This document shows, piece by piece, positions 30,123 through 37,590 of a stretch of DNA of 64,000 bases (positions within the stretch are counted from its first letter, which is position 1; every line of letters begins with the position of its first letter). This stretch comes from Chromatiaceae bacterium (GTDB taxonomy: Bacteria; Pseudomonadota; Gammaproteobacteria; Chromatiales; Chromatiaceae). The DNA is taken from assembly GCA_019356535.1 (NCBI GenBank), contig CP037918.1:1954315-2018314 (forward strand). Reading direction: 5' to 3'. The position numbers were made by a program, and so were the translations under genes. Below the pieces are notes generated by a model. That model saw nothing but the letters and a program-made list of their open reading frames with translations, was not told where the DNA came from and made no database searches.

Positions 30123-30631
30123 CAGACATCGCCGTCGGCATCATCATGGGCAGCGACTCGGACCTGCCGGTCATGCAGGGAGCGGCCGAGCTGCTCGACG
30201 AACTGGGCGTCCCCTACGAGATGACCATCGTCTCGGCACACCGCACACCGAAGCGCCTGTACGACTATGCTGCCAGCGCCGAGCAGCGCGGGCTGAAAGT
30301 GATCATCGCCGGGGCCGGCGGAGCAGCCCACCTGCCCGGCATGGCCGCCGCCATCACCCCGCTGCCGGTAATCGGTGTGCCGGTGAAGTCCTCGGCACTC
30401 TCGGGCGAAGACTCGCTGCTGTCCATCGTGCAGATGCCGCCCGGCGTCCCCGTGGCCACGGTGGCCATCAACGGCGCGAAGAACGCTGCCATCCTCGCCG
30501 CCCAGATGCTCGCCATCGCCGATCACGCGCTGGCCCAGCGCGTGCGCGACTACAAGCAGGCACTCGAACAGATGGTGCTCGACAAGGTCGCCGCCTGGGA
30601 GAAGGACGGACCGCACTTCGCCGGACGCTGA
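30119..30631 (+). CDS. purE: N5-carboxyaminoimidazole ribonucleotide mutase
   Basis: The 170-residue class I PurE moves the carboxylate of N5-CAIR to C4. Signatures are [12 protein letters not shown] at the N-terminus, [14 protein letters not shown] (active-site His) and [15 protein letters not shown], with [17 protein letters not shown]. It is translationally coupled to purK through a 4-base overlap. Confidence 0.97.
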   Translation: MTDIAVGIIMGSDSDLPVMQGAAELLDELGVPYEMTIVSAHRTPKRLYDYAASAEQRGLKVIIAGAGGAAHLPGMAAAITPLPVIGVPVKSSALSGEDSLLSIVQMPPGVPVATVAINGAKNAAILAAQMLAIADHALAQRVRDYKQALEQMVLDKVAAWEKDGPHFAGR

Positions 30632-30820
30632 AGCATCGACCTGAGACTCGGTCTGCCCTGCCCCTGCAGTCGGCCCGAAGGCCAGCCTACGGTGAGCAGT
30701 TCCCGCGTTCTGCCGATCGGGCTGTGGGTCGAGCTTCAGCCCGACACCTCTCCTAGGGCATGAAGATCCCCCCCAGGACACAAACGGCAACTCCCCGCCC
30801 CGACTTCCTCGCCTCGACAC

Positions 30821-30844
30821 GAAATGTTATAAAGTTGCAAATTC
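30821..30844. promoter_or_regulatory. Probable Zur box upstream of znuA
   Basis: GAAATGTTATA at 30821-30831 is an exact copy of the left half of the gammaproteobacterial Zur operator. The right half (up to AAATTC at 30844) is degenerate. It lies 14-38 bases before the znuA ATG, in an operon that itself encodes a Zur-like repressor. Confidence 0.7.
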
Positions 30845-30858
30845 ACCGTCTCGCGCCC

Positions 30859-31707
30859 ATGTCCTCCCTGCTCTCCCGCCTGCTGAGTCTGTTGATCGCA
30901 CTGCTGCCGATGTCGCTGTCGGCCGCCTGGACAGTGCATGCCAGCGTGCCGCCAATCGCCGCGCTGGCAGCTGAGGTGGGCGGGGCGCATGTCCAGACAT
31001 TCAGCCTGCTGCGGCCGGGCGACAACCCGGTGACCTTCGCCCCCACGCCCCGCCAGTTGCTGGCGCTGGCAGACAGCGACCTGTACCTGCGTGCCGGCCT
31101 GCCCTTCGAGCGCACCTGGATGACCCGGTTGCGCCAGGTGAACTCGCGCATGCGGGTGGTGGATGTGCGCGAGGGCGTCGCGGCCACGCCGCTGCATCAT
31201 GCACATGGCGCGCATGTGCAGAGGCCCGATCCGCACCTCTGGAGCGACCCGCTGGCGGCGATCCACATCGCCGACAATATCCGCCGGGTGCTCAGCGAGC
31301 TGGACCCGGCGCATGCCGACGACTACCGGCGCGGCTTCGAGGCAACGCAACGACGCTTGCAGCGGCTCGACCGCTGGATCCGCGCACGGCTACGCCAGCG
31401 CCATGCCGACAGCTTCCTGGTCTATCACCCGGCCTGGGGCTATTTCGCCCGCCGTTACGGGCTGAACCAACTGGCCATCGAGCACGAGGGCAAACAGGGC
31501 GGCGCGCGCTGGCTGACCGGCCTGATCGAGCGCGCGCGCCGCAAAGGTATCCGCGTAGTGCTGATCCAGCCACAGTTCGACCATCGCCAGGCCGAGCAGA
31601 TCGCCCGCGCCATCGGCGCCCGCCTGGTGACCATCGACCCGCTGGCCGCCGACCAGCAGAGCGAGCTGCGTCGCCTGGTCGAAGCACTGACGGAGACGGC
31701 ATCGTGA
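30859..31707 (+). CDS. znuA: Zinc ABC transporter substrate-binding protein ZnuA
   Basis: This is a 282-residue cluster A-I metal-binding protein with a signal peptide (SLLSRLLSLLIALLPMSLSA) cleaved near residue 24. Likely zinc ligands are a His in the short His loop (PLHHAHGAHV), a His in DPHLWSDP and a His in LVYHPAWGYFA. The His loop is far shorter than in E. coli ZnuA. The ATG at 30859 is chosen because it begins the signal peptide; the frame extends upstream across the Zur box. It overlaps znuC by 4 bases. Confidence 0.92.
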   Translation: MSSLLSRLLSLLIALLPMSLSAAWTVHASVPPIAALAAEVGGAHVQTFSLLRPGDNPVTFAPTPRQLLALADSDLYLRAGLPFERTWMTRLRQVNSRMRVVDVREGVAATPLHHAHGAHVQRPDPHLWSDPLAAIHIADNIRRVLSELDPAHADDYRRGFEATQRRLQRLDRWIRARLRQRHADSFLVYHPAWGYFARRYGLNQLAIEHEGKQGGARWLTGLIERARRKGIRVVLIQPQFDHRQAEQIARAIGARLVTIDPLAADQQSELRRLVEALTETAS

Positions 31708-32459
31708 ACCCGGTGATCGAACTGCGGGGCGTCGGCTTCACCTATGGCGCCGAGCCGGTGCTCGAGGACATCGACCTGGCGGTGCGCGAACGCGAGTTCC
31801 TGGGCATCGTCGGTCCCAACGCGGGCGGCAAGAGTACCCTGCTCAAGCTGATCCTGGGTCTGCTCACGCCCGATCACGGCCAGCTCCACGTGCTCGGCGG
31901 CACGCCACGCGCCACCCGGCACCTGCTGGGTTACGTGGCGCAGCACCCGGGCTTCTCCCGCGACTTTCCCATCAGCGTGCGCCAGGTGGTGGAGCTGGGA
32001 CTGCTCGGTCGCCGCGAACACGGGGGGCCACTCGCCTCACTGCTGCCCGCACGCCTGAACGCCGACGAACGGGCGCGGGTGGCGCAGGCGCTCGACGAAG
32101 TCGAAGCCGGCGACCTCGCCACCCGCCAGATCGGCAGCCTCTCGGGCGGTCAGTTGCAGCGCGTACTGCTGGCGCGCGCCCTGGTATCCCGGCCACGCAT
32201 CCTGCTGCTGGATGAACCCACCGCCAACGTGGACCAACGTGCCGAAGGCGAGATCTTCGACCTGCTGAAGCGGCTCAACGAACGCATGACCATCCTGGTG
32301 GTGTCGCACGACATCGCCTTCGTTTCCAGCTATGTCACCCGGGTGGCCTGCATCAACCGTACCCTGGTCTGCCACCCCACTACCGCCATCGACGCCAAGC
32401 TGTTGCACGAGCTCTACGGCGACAAGGTCCGCATGGTGGCCCACGAGCACACGACATGA
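31704..32459 (+). CDS. znuC: Zinc ABC transporter ATP-binding protein ZnuC
   Basis: The 251-residue ABC ATPase shows Walker A GPNAGGKSTLLK, signature SLSGGQLQRVLLARAL, Walker B ILLLDEPTANVD and switch His in LVVSHDIAF. It couples to ZnuB for zinc import. It overlaps both neighbours by four bases (ATGA). Confidence 0.94.
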   Translation: MNPVIELRGVGFTYGAEPVLEDIDLAVREREFLGIVGPNAGGKSTLLKLILGLLTPDHGQLHVLGGTPRATRHLLGYVAQHPGFSRDFPISVRQVVELGLLGRREHGGPLASLLPARLNADERARVAQALDEVEAGDLATRQIGSLSGGQLQRVLLARALVSRPRILLLDEPTANVDQRAEGEIFDLLKRLNERMTILVVSHDIAFVSSYVTRVACINRTLVCHPTTAIDAKLLHELYGDKVRMVAHEHTT

Positions 32460-33271
32460 GCGAGTTCTTTCAGGCCCTGTTGCACTACCAGTTCCTGCAA
32501 TACGCCCTGATCGCCGGCGTACTGGCCGCCATCGGCTGCGGGCTGATGGGCCCCTACGTGGTGGTGCGGCGCATCGGTTTCATCGCCGGCGGCATCGCCC
32601 ACTCGGTGCTGGGCGGCATGGGCGTGGCGCTGTACTTCGGGGCCGACCCGCTGGCCGGGGCCCTGGTTGCCGCGGTGCTCTCGGCGCTGCTGATCGGCTG
32701 GGTGCGCCTGCACTGGCACACCGGCGAGGACATCCTCATCGGCGCACTCTGGGCCATCGGCATGGCCATCGGCATCCTGTTCATCTCGCGCATCCCCGGC
32801 TACCAGGCCGACCTGGTGAGCTACCTGTTCGGCAACATCCTACTGGTACCCGAGCGCGAACTCTGGTTCATGGGCGCGCTCGATGCCATCCTGCTGCTGG
32901 TGGTACTGGTGTGGCACCGGCAGATCCTGGCGGTGGTGTTCGACGAGGAATACGCACGCCTGCGCGGGCTGCCGGTCACCTTTCTCTACCTGTTGCTGCT
33001 GGTGCTGATCGCGCTCACCGTGGTGCTGCTGATCCACGTGGTGGGACTGATCCTGGTGCTGGCCCTGCTCACCTTGCCGGCCGCCGTGGCCGGCCAGTAC
33101 GTGCACTCGGTGGCGCGCATGATGGCCATCGCCACCCTGCTGAGCATCTTCCTGGTGGTCGCGGGGCTGGCCATGTCCTACGGCCCCAATCTGCCACCCG
33201 GACCCGCCATCGTGCTGCTCACCGGCATGGCCTACCTGGTCTCCACCCTGTTTTCCCGGAGGCGCCGATGA
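32456..33271 (+). CDS. znuB: Zinc ABC transporter permease ZnuB
   Basis: The 271-residue ABC-3 family permease has about 8 hydrophobic segments. Conserved parts are ALIAGVLAAIGCGLMGPYVVVRR near the N-terminus and FDEEYARLRGLPV in the cytoplasmic coupling region. It overlaps zur by 4 bases. Confidence 0.94.
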   Translation: MSEFFQALLHYQFLQYALIAGVLAAIGCGLMGPYVVVRRIGFIAGGIAHSVLGGMGVALYFGADPLAGALVAAVLSALLIGWVRLHWHTGEDILIGALWAIGMAIGILFISRIPGYQADLVSYLFGNILLVPERELWFMGALDAILLLVVLVWHRQILAVVFDEEYARLRGLPVTFLYLLLLVLIALTVVLLIHVVGLILVLALLTLPAAVAGQYVHSVARMMAIATLLSIFLVVAGLAMSYGPNLPPGPAIVLLTGMAYLVSTLFSRRRR

Positions 33272-33723
33272 AGATGAACGGCGAACACTGGCTGGCCCGC
33301 GCCGAACGCCTGTGCCGGGCACGGCGCGTACGCCTGACTCCGCAGCGCGCCACGGTGCTGCGCCTGATCTGCGAGGCCGAGCGCCCCCTGAGCGCCTACG
33401 AAATCCTCGATCGCATGCCGGTCGGCAAGCGCCGCCCCGCGCCGCCCACCGTGTACCGAGCGCTGGACTTCCTGCTCGAACAGGGGCTGATCCACAAGCT
33501 CGAGAGCCTGCACGCCTACGTGGGCTGCCACCACCCCGAACATCCGCACGCCGGGCAGTTCCTGATCTGCACCGATTGCGGACGGGTGAACGAACTGTGT
33601 GAACAGGGCATCGAACAGCAACTGCGCGAAGCCGAGGATGCCACGGGCTTCCGCACCCGGCGCCCGGTGGTCGAGTTGCTGGGCACCTGTGCCGACTGCC
33701 ACCGTGGCCATGAGCGGGGTTGA
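33268..33723 (+). CDS. zur: Zinc uptake regulator Zur (Fur family)
   Basis: The 151-residue Fur-family repressor has a winged helix with RVRLTPQRATVLRLI and APPTVYRALDFLLEQGLI. The metal-binding dimerisation domain carries VGCHHPEHPHAGQF and two Cys pairs (CTDCG and CADCH). It sits last but one in the znuACB operon, and the operon has a Zur-like box, so autoregulation by zinc is likely. Fur-type iron specificity is unlikely in this context. Confidence 0.92.
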   Translation: MKMNGEHWLARAERLCRARRVRLTPQRATVLRLICEAERPLSAYEILDRMPVGKRRPAPPTVYRALDFLLEQGLIHKLESLHAYVGCHHPEHPHAGQFLICTDCGRVNELCEQGIEQQLREAEDATGFRTRRPVVELLGTCADCHRGHERG

Positions 33724-34603
33724 AGAGGTTCTGCGTCACTTCATGGCCGCGCACCGACTGCCGGCCGCCTTCGCCGACACCGCGCGCCGGCACTATCTTC
33801 CCCTGGCCGAAAAGCTCGATCACCTGCGCGAGCAACTCGGACGCCCGCTGGTCGCGGGTATCCACGGCTGCCAGGGCTCGGGCAAGAGCACTCTGGCCAC
33901 ACTGCTGACCGCCTGGCTTGCGCAAGTGCATGGGCGACACTGCGTGGCGCTGTCCATCGACGACTTCTACCTCACCCGCGAACAACGCCGCGAACTGGCC
34001 GAGCGTGTGCACCCGCTGTTCATCACCCGAGGGGTGCCCGGCAGCCACGACACCGCACTGCTCGACCGTACCCTGGATGCCCTGACTCTCGCGTCCGGCA
34101 CCGTCGCCATACCGCGCTTCGACAAGACCACCGACGACCGTCAGCCCGAGCGCGATTGGCCGCGCGTGAAGACACCGGTGGATGTCGTGATCCTGGAGGG
34201 CTGGTGCCTGGGCGTGAAACCACAAGATCCCGCAACGCTGGGAACGCCGATCAACCGCCTCGAAGCCGAGGAAGACTCGGACGGCCGCTGGCGGCAATAC
34301 GTCAACAACTGCCTGCGCACCGACTACCTGCCGCTGTGGGAGCGTATCGATTACTGGATCATGCTCGCTGCCCCATCCTTCGACTGCGTGTTCGAGTGGC
34401 GCATGGAAGCCGAGCGCAGGCTGTGCGCGCAGGGCGGCGGACAACACCTGATGGACGAGACAGCGATGCGTCGCTTCATCGAGCACTACCAGCGCCTGAC
34501 CGAACATGCCCTGGCCACTCTGCCGCCACACATGGACCAGCTGATCCGACTGGATGAACAGCGCCGTGTCCAATCGGGTTCGCCCCCCTCGGGTGGCAGA
34601 TGA
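33710..34603 (+). CDS. P-loop kinase of the D-glycerate 3-kinase (GLYK/Tda10) family
   Basis: The 297-residue protein has Walker A GIHGCQGSGKSTLATLL at about residues 49-65, ALSIDDFYLTREQR, GSHDTALLDRTL, IPRFDKTTDDR and VVILEGWCLGVKP. These are the family signatures shared by plant glycerate 3-kinase and yeast Tda10. Phosphorylating glycerate to 3-phosphoglycerate would recycle photorespiratory carbon in an organism with RuBisCO, but that substrate is inferred. The start overlaps zur by 14 bases, so it is translated from the zinc operon. Confidence 0.85.
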   Translation: MSGVEEVLRHFMAAHRLPAAFADTARRHYLPLAEKLDHLREQLGRPLVAGIHGCQGSGKSTLATLLTAWLAQVHGRHCVALSIDDFYLTREQRRELAERVHPLFITRGVPGSHDTALLDRTLDALTLASGTVAIPRFDKTTDDRQPERDWPRVKTPVDVVILEGWCLGVKPQDPATLGTPINRLEAEEDSDGRWRQYVNNCLRTDYLPLWERIDYWIMLAAPSFDCVFEWRMEAERRLCAQGGGQHLMDETAMRRFIEHYQRLTEHALATLPPHMDQLIRLDEQRRVQSGSPPSGGR

Positions 34604-34680
34604 CTGTATTCCGGCTGGTTACAGACCGCCAGAATCCGTTCCGTCCGCTTTACTGAGCCGATTGGCCGGTGCCGGTCGTT

Positions 34681-34694
34681 CCGTAAGCTTCCCC
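34681..34694. repeat. Left terminal inverted repeat of the IS3-family element
   Basis: CCGTAAGCTTCCCC, inverted perfectly at 35868-35881. Confidence 0.85.
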
Positions 34695-34695
34695 G

Positions 34696-35556
34696 TCAAG
34701 TAGACATTTTAAAAGTAGAGTTTCCCGCCACCTGTTTGGCATACAAGCTGGGCGGCAACCCACCCAGCGCATCATGAGGTCGCAGGTCGTTGTACTCCAT
34801 CAACCAGCGACCGGTAATCTCCCGGACCTCGTCCAGGCTGCGAAAGAGATACAGGTTCAGCACCTCATTCCGGTAGGTCCGGTTGAAACGCTCGATATAG
34901 GCGTTCTGATTGGGCTTCCCCGGCTGGATGTACTGGATGACGACACCGTTGTCCCGGCACCAGCGCCGAAAGTCGTCGCTCAGAAATTCCGGGCCGTTGT
35001 CCACCCGAATGGTTTCGGGACAGCGGCCCTGCGCCTTCAGCTGCTCCAGGGTCCGCACCACGCGGGGCGCCCGAAGCGAGGTGTCGATCTCGATGTACAA
35101 CGCCTCCCGGTTGAAGTCGTCAATCAAATTGAACGTGCGAAAACGGGTCCCGTGATACAGAGTGTCGCTCATGAAGTCGGCAGACCATACCTGGTCCGGG
35201 TATTGGGGCACCACCAGGGGTTCCCGAATCCGGGCAGGCAGCCGCCGGCGGGTTCGGCGTGGCTGGTTCAGACCCAGTGCACGATACACCCGGTACACCC
35301 GCTTGTGGTTCCAGGAATGCCCTTTGGCCCGAAGCCGGGCAAAGCACTTCCAGAATCCCCAGCGAGGGTGTGCCTCGACCAGATCGTTGAGCGCATCGAT
35401 GATTTCAGAATCCTGCTCCTGCCGATGATCCGGTTCCTGGTACCACGCCGACCGGGAAAGCCCTACACAACGACAGCTCCTTGCAATGGAAAGGGAATGT
35501 TCCCTGACCAGATACTCCGCCGCCTCTCGCTTCTCGGGCGGCGTCAGAGTTTTTTT
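34696..35556 (-). CDS. IS3-family transposase OrfB (DDE integrase core), read by -1 frameshift
   Basis: The frame is open from the A-run to the stop at 34696-34698 without interruption, about 286 codons. The early region has EKREAAEYLVREHSLSIARS and ALNDLVEAHPRWGFWK. The rve core shows the catalytic triad in VWSADFMSD (Asp), IRVDNGPEFLSD (Asp) and NAYIERFNRTYR (Glu). In the usual IS3 scheme it is made as an OrfAB fusion by slippage at GAAAAAAAAC (35549-35558). An internal GTG start at 35298 is unlikely to matter. Confidence 0.9.
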   Translation of the reverse strand, partial: KKTLTPPEKREAAEYLVREHSLSIARSCRCVGLSRSAWYQEPDHRQEQDSEIIDALNDLVEAHPRWGFWKCFARLRAKGHSWNHKRVYRVYRALGLNQPRRTRRRLPARIREPLVVPQYPDQVWSADFMSDTLYHGTRFRTFNLIDDFNREALYIEIDTSLRAPRVVRTLEQLKAQGRCPETIRVDNGPEFLSDDFRRWCRDNGVVIQYIQPGKPNQNAYIERFNRTYRNEVLNLYLFRSLDEVREITGRWLMEYNDLRPHDALGGLPPSLYAKQVAGNSTFKMST

Positions 35557-35810
35557 TCGATCAGATCCTTCATCGCCTGGTTTTCCAGTGCCAGATCGGC
35601 GTACATGCGTTTGAGCCTGGCGTTTTCAGCCTCCAGCTCCTTCATCCGCTTGAGCTCGGAGACGCTCATGCCGCCGTACTTGCTCTTCCAGTTGTAGAAG
35701 GTGGCATCGGAGATGCCGTGCTTGCGGCAGATGTCCCGCACCTTCATCCCCGAATCCGCTTCGTGGAGAATCGCCACGATCTGACTCTCGGTGAATCGTG
35801 ATTTCCTCAT
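35544..35810 (-). CDS. IS3-family OrfA (HTH protein)
   Basis: The 88-residue protein has the HTH_Tnp_1 pattern RKSRFTESQIVAILHEADSG, CRKHGISDATFYNWKSKYGG, and a C-terminal leucine-zipper-like coiled coil (LKRMKELEAENARLKRMYAD). It ends within the A-run that allows ribosomal slippage into OrfB. Confidence 0.93.
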   Translation of the reverse strand: MRKSRFTESQIVAILHEADSGMKVRDICRKHGISDATFYNWKSKYGGMSVSELKRMKELEAENARLKRMYADLALENQAMKDLIEKKL

Positions 35811-35867
35811 CTGAACCTCCTGGCTGGGGGTGGCCAGAAAGCTCTACTTTACACCTGTCCGGGATCA

Positions 35868-35881
35868 GGGGAAGCTTACGG
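35868..35881. repeat. Right terminal inverted repeat of the IS3-family element
   Basis: GGGGAAGCTTACGG, the perfect complement of 34681-34694. Confidence 0.85.
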
Positions 35882-35901
35882 CGTAACATCTGAACAAGCG
35901 C

Positions 35902-35918
35902 CCTAGGCAGTGCCTAGG
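35902..35918. other. Perfect 17-base palindrome
   Basis: CCTAGGCA-G-TGCCTAGG lies 20 bases outside the IS end, in a gene-free stretch of 189 bases. It could be an operator-like or recombination-related site; nothing adjacent explains it. Confidence 0.4.
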
Positions 35919-36070
35919 ATATCAAGCACCCATCGAAGTATTCTGTGATGGTTTAGGAAGGACGCCGCACCGAAGGGGATTGCGGTTATTGGTTGAATTC
36001 GGGGATCGAATTCAGGCATGAAATGACGAAGAACCCGTGAATTCGCGGGCGAAGAATCCAGGATTGCCCA

Positions 36071-36535
36071 TCAATAGACTTCAAAAACATCTTTCCCCAC
36101 GATCAGCAGGATGTCGTGGGCAACGGCATGCAACAGTTCCGCGACGGCTTCGTCACGCTCCCTGTCTTCGGTCATTTCGATCATCCTGGTAGAGACCCAG
36201 GTGAGGTAATCAGCCAGCGGCCTCCAGTCCTCGTTTTCCAGGGCGAACTTCATGGCACCGGCCACGTAGAACGCGTATTCGTCACGCGGCCAATTACTGT
36301 CCGACAGGTGTATGGGGTCCCACTTGTAGAAGAGGATTTCATCTATCCGGATGCGCATCTCCTCGTAGGCTCGTGTCGCTTCTTCCGGCGTGATGTTCTC
36401 TTCCGACACCTTGCGGTAGACATAATCTTCCTTGAGCTTCCGTTCCACCGCACACCAATCGATACCGACGAACTCATCCGGGCTGAGTTCGGACAGGGGT
36501 TTGTTCAGGGAGGTCCCTTGTGGCTCTTCGTTCAT
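36071..36535 (-). CDS. Immunity-protein-like protein of unknown function
   Basis: The 154-residue acidic, soluble protein contains IDEILFYKWDPIHLSD followed by WPRDEYAFYVAGAMKFALEN. This resembles the WDPIG...DEY.SY pattern of small proteins often found among contact-dependent or polymorphic-toxin immunity genes. That similarity is by eye only. No toxin gene is visible nearby. The ATG at 36535 overlaps the upstream gene's stop (ATGA), so the two are coupled; a start 8 codons earlier is less likely. Confidence 0.6.
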   Translation of the reverse strand: MNEEPQGTSLNKPLSELSPDEFVGIDWCAVERKLKEDYVYRKVSEENITPEEATRAYEEMRIRIDEILFYKWDPIHLSDSNWPRDEYAFYVAGAMKFALENEDWRPLADYLTWVSTRMIEMTEDRERDEAVAELLHAVAHDILLIVGKDVFEVY

Positions 36536-37020
36536 ACCGTCTCTTCTTCGGCCGTACATTCCACGTACCTTCCGAGCTCTCCGTTATCCCACAACAGCAC
36601 GGCATCCATCCGGACTCCCCCTTTTTCGACGGGGCCGAAGAACTTCACCCTGCCGACGCCGGGTGATTCAATGCTGATCTGTGGCTGCACGAGGGTATCG
36701 GAATCGTAGATCGGATCATACTCATCTACCTTTACCGCCTCCCCCGGTTGCACATTCAGGTAAGCGACCCCAGCGCTTTTCCTGATGCTGACAGTGTCGT
36801 CATCGACCGTGACAAAGCCACCGCTGGCGCTGCTGACCCTGCCGAAGGTCTCGTCCGTATCGTTGACGAAATAGAGGGCGTCTCCGTCACGCACCAACCA
36901 GAACAACGGCCGGCGCTTGTCGGAAGGACGCGGCGGCAGGGGCAATCCCAGCTTGTCTACCCGCTTGTCCGGTGGAACCCAGGTGAACCTGCCCTTTATC
37001 CTTTCCGGCGTTTTTTCCAT
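36532..37020 (-). CDS. Protein of unknown function (about 162 residues)
   Basis: The soluble protein is beta-rich in appearance (GRFTWVPPDKRVDKLGLPLP, FGRVSSASGGFVTVDDDTVS, GVRMDAVLLWDNGELGRYVE). No domain was recognised. The ATG at 37018-37020 has AGGAG at 7-base spacing; the open frame further upstream is not protein-like. Coupled by 4 bases to the immunity-like gene downstream. Confidence 0.6.
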   Translation of the reverse strand: MEKTPERIKGRFTWVPPDKRVDKLGLPLPPRPSDKRRPLFWLVRDGDALYFVNDTDETFGRVSSASGGFVTVDDDTVSIRKSAGVAYLNVQPGEAVKVDEYDPIYDSDTLVQPQISIESPGVGRVKFFGPVEKGGVRMDAVLLWDNGELGRYVECTAEEETV

Positions 37021-37141
37021 GATCATTCTCCTGCAGCCCCCGGCGCTTACCGCCTCTCCCGATCCGGGGTCATGCCCGCATGCGGCCTGCCCTGAATCCA
37101 TGACTTCACCGACCATCGAGACCTCGTTCACCCGACGATCA

Positions 37142-37543
37142 TCACGTGACATCATCTTTCGGGCCGCGCCACGGCAAGCCCCGATCCTGGTAGATGAGCG
37201 GACCGGGCGGCTCGCCACTCCGCCAGGCGACCCCATCCTCGACCTCGAGCCAACTACAGGCGAGTCGCGAGGCATCCTCGAACAGGCCGATCACACAGAG
37301 GTCACGCCAGCGCGTGGGATTGCGCTTGCGATCGGTGGCCCGGAAGCCCCGCTCCTCCCAGTCGGCAAGCAGCATCGCCATCGGGTTCATGGCGCCATCG
37401 CGCAACAGATGATCGTCGTGCCACATGCGGCAACCGATCGACTCCGCATGGTCGGCGAGGCAGACCTCCCATCCACCAGGGTATTTCCTTTCGATCACGG
37501 TGCGGGGAATGATGAGATTGATCGCTTCCAGGGCGATGGCCAT
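37142..37543 (-). CDS. Conserved-looking protein of unknown function next to a metallophosphoesterase
   Basis: The 133-residue protein begins MAIALEAINLIIPRTVIERKYPGGW and has distinctive ordered segments (CLADHAESIGCRMWHDDHLLRDGAMNPM, then WRDLCVIGLFEDASRLACSWLEV). It shows two Trp/His/Asp-rich stretches and no known domain. A strong GGAGG at 6-base spacing precedes the ATG at 37543. It follows the phosphoesterase gene by 47 bases on the same strand. Confidence 0.65.
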   Translation of the reverse strand: MAIALEAINLIIPRTVIERKYPGGWEVCLADHAESIGCRMWHDDHLLRDGAMNPMAMLLADWEERGFRATDRKRNPTRWRDLCVIGLFEDASRLACSWLEVEDGVAWRSGEPPGPLIYQDRGLPWRGPKDDVT

Positions 37544-37590
37544 GATGTCCCTCCAGGCAATCTCTCGGCGCCGGGTCTGGCACGCGGTGT

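Larger units (their letters stand above)
34681..35881 (-). mobile_element. IS3-family insertion sequence (about 1.2 kb)
   Basis: The element is bounded by 14-bp perfect terminal inverted repeats CCGTAAGCTTCCCC (34681-34694 and complement at 35868-35881). It encodes an OrfA HTH protein and a DDE transposase that overlap at a run of eight A. Both ends also share an inner AAAGTAGAG motif. The 1.2-kb size and two-frame layout fit IS3. No clean target-site duplication is evident (flanks CGTT and CGTA). Both frames are intact, so it could be active. Confidence 0.9.

Noticed and set aside
30632..30858. Gene or riboswitch between purE and znuA
   Set aside because: The 227-base gap has no credible frame or known riboswitch core; only the Zur-box-like site stands out.
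36071..36535. Complete toxin-immunity locus
   Set aside because: Only the immunity-like protein is suggested; no long secreted toxin, Rhs/CdiA sequence or small toxin frame lies next to it.
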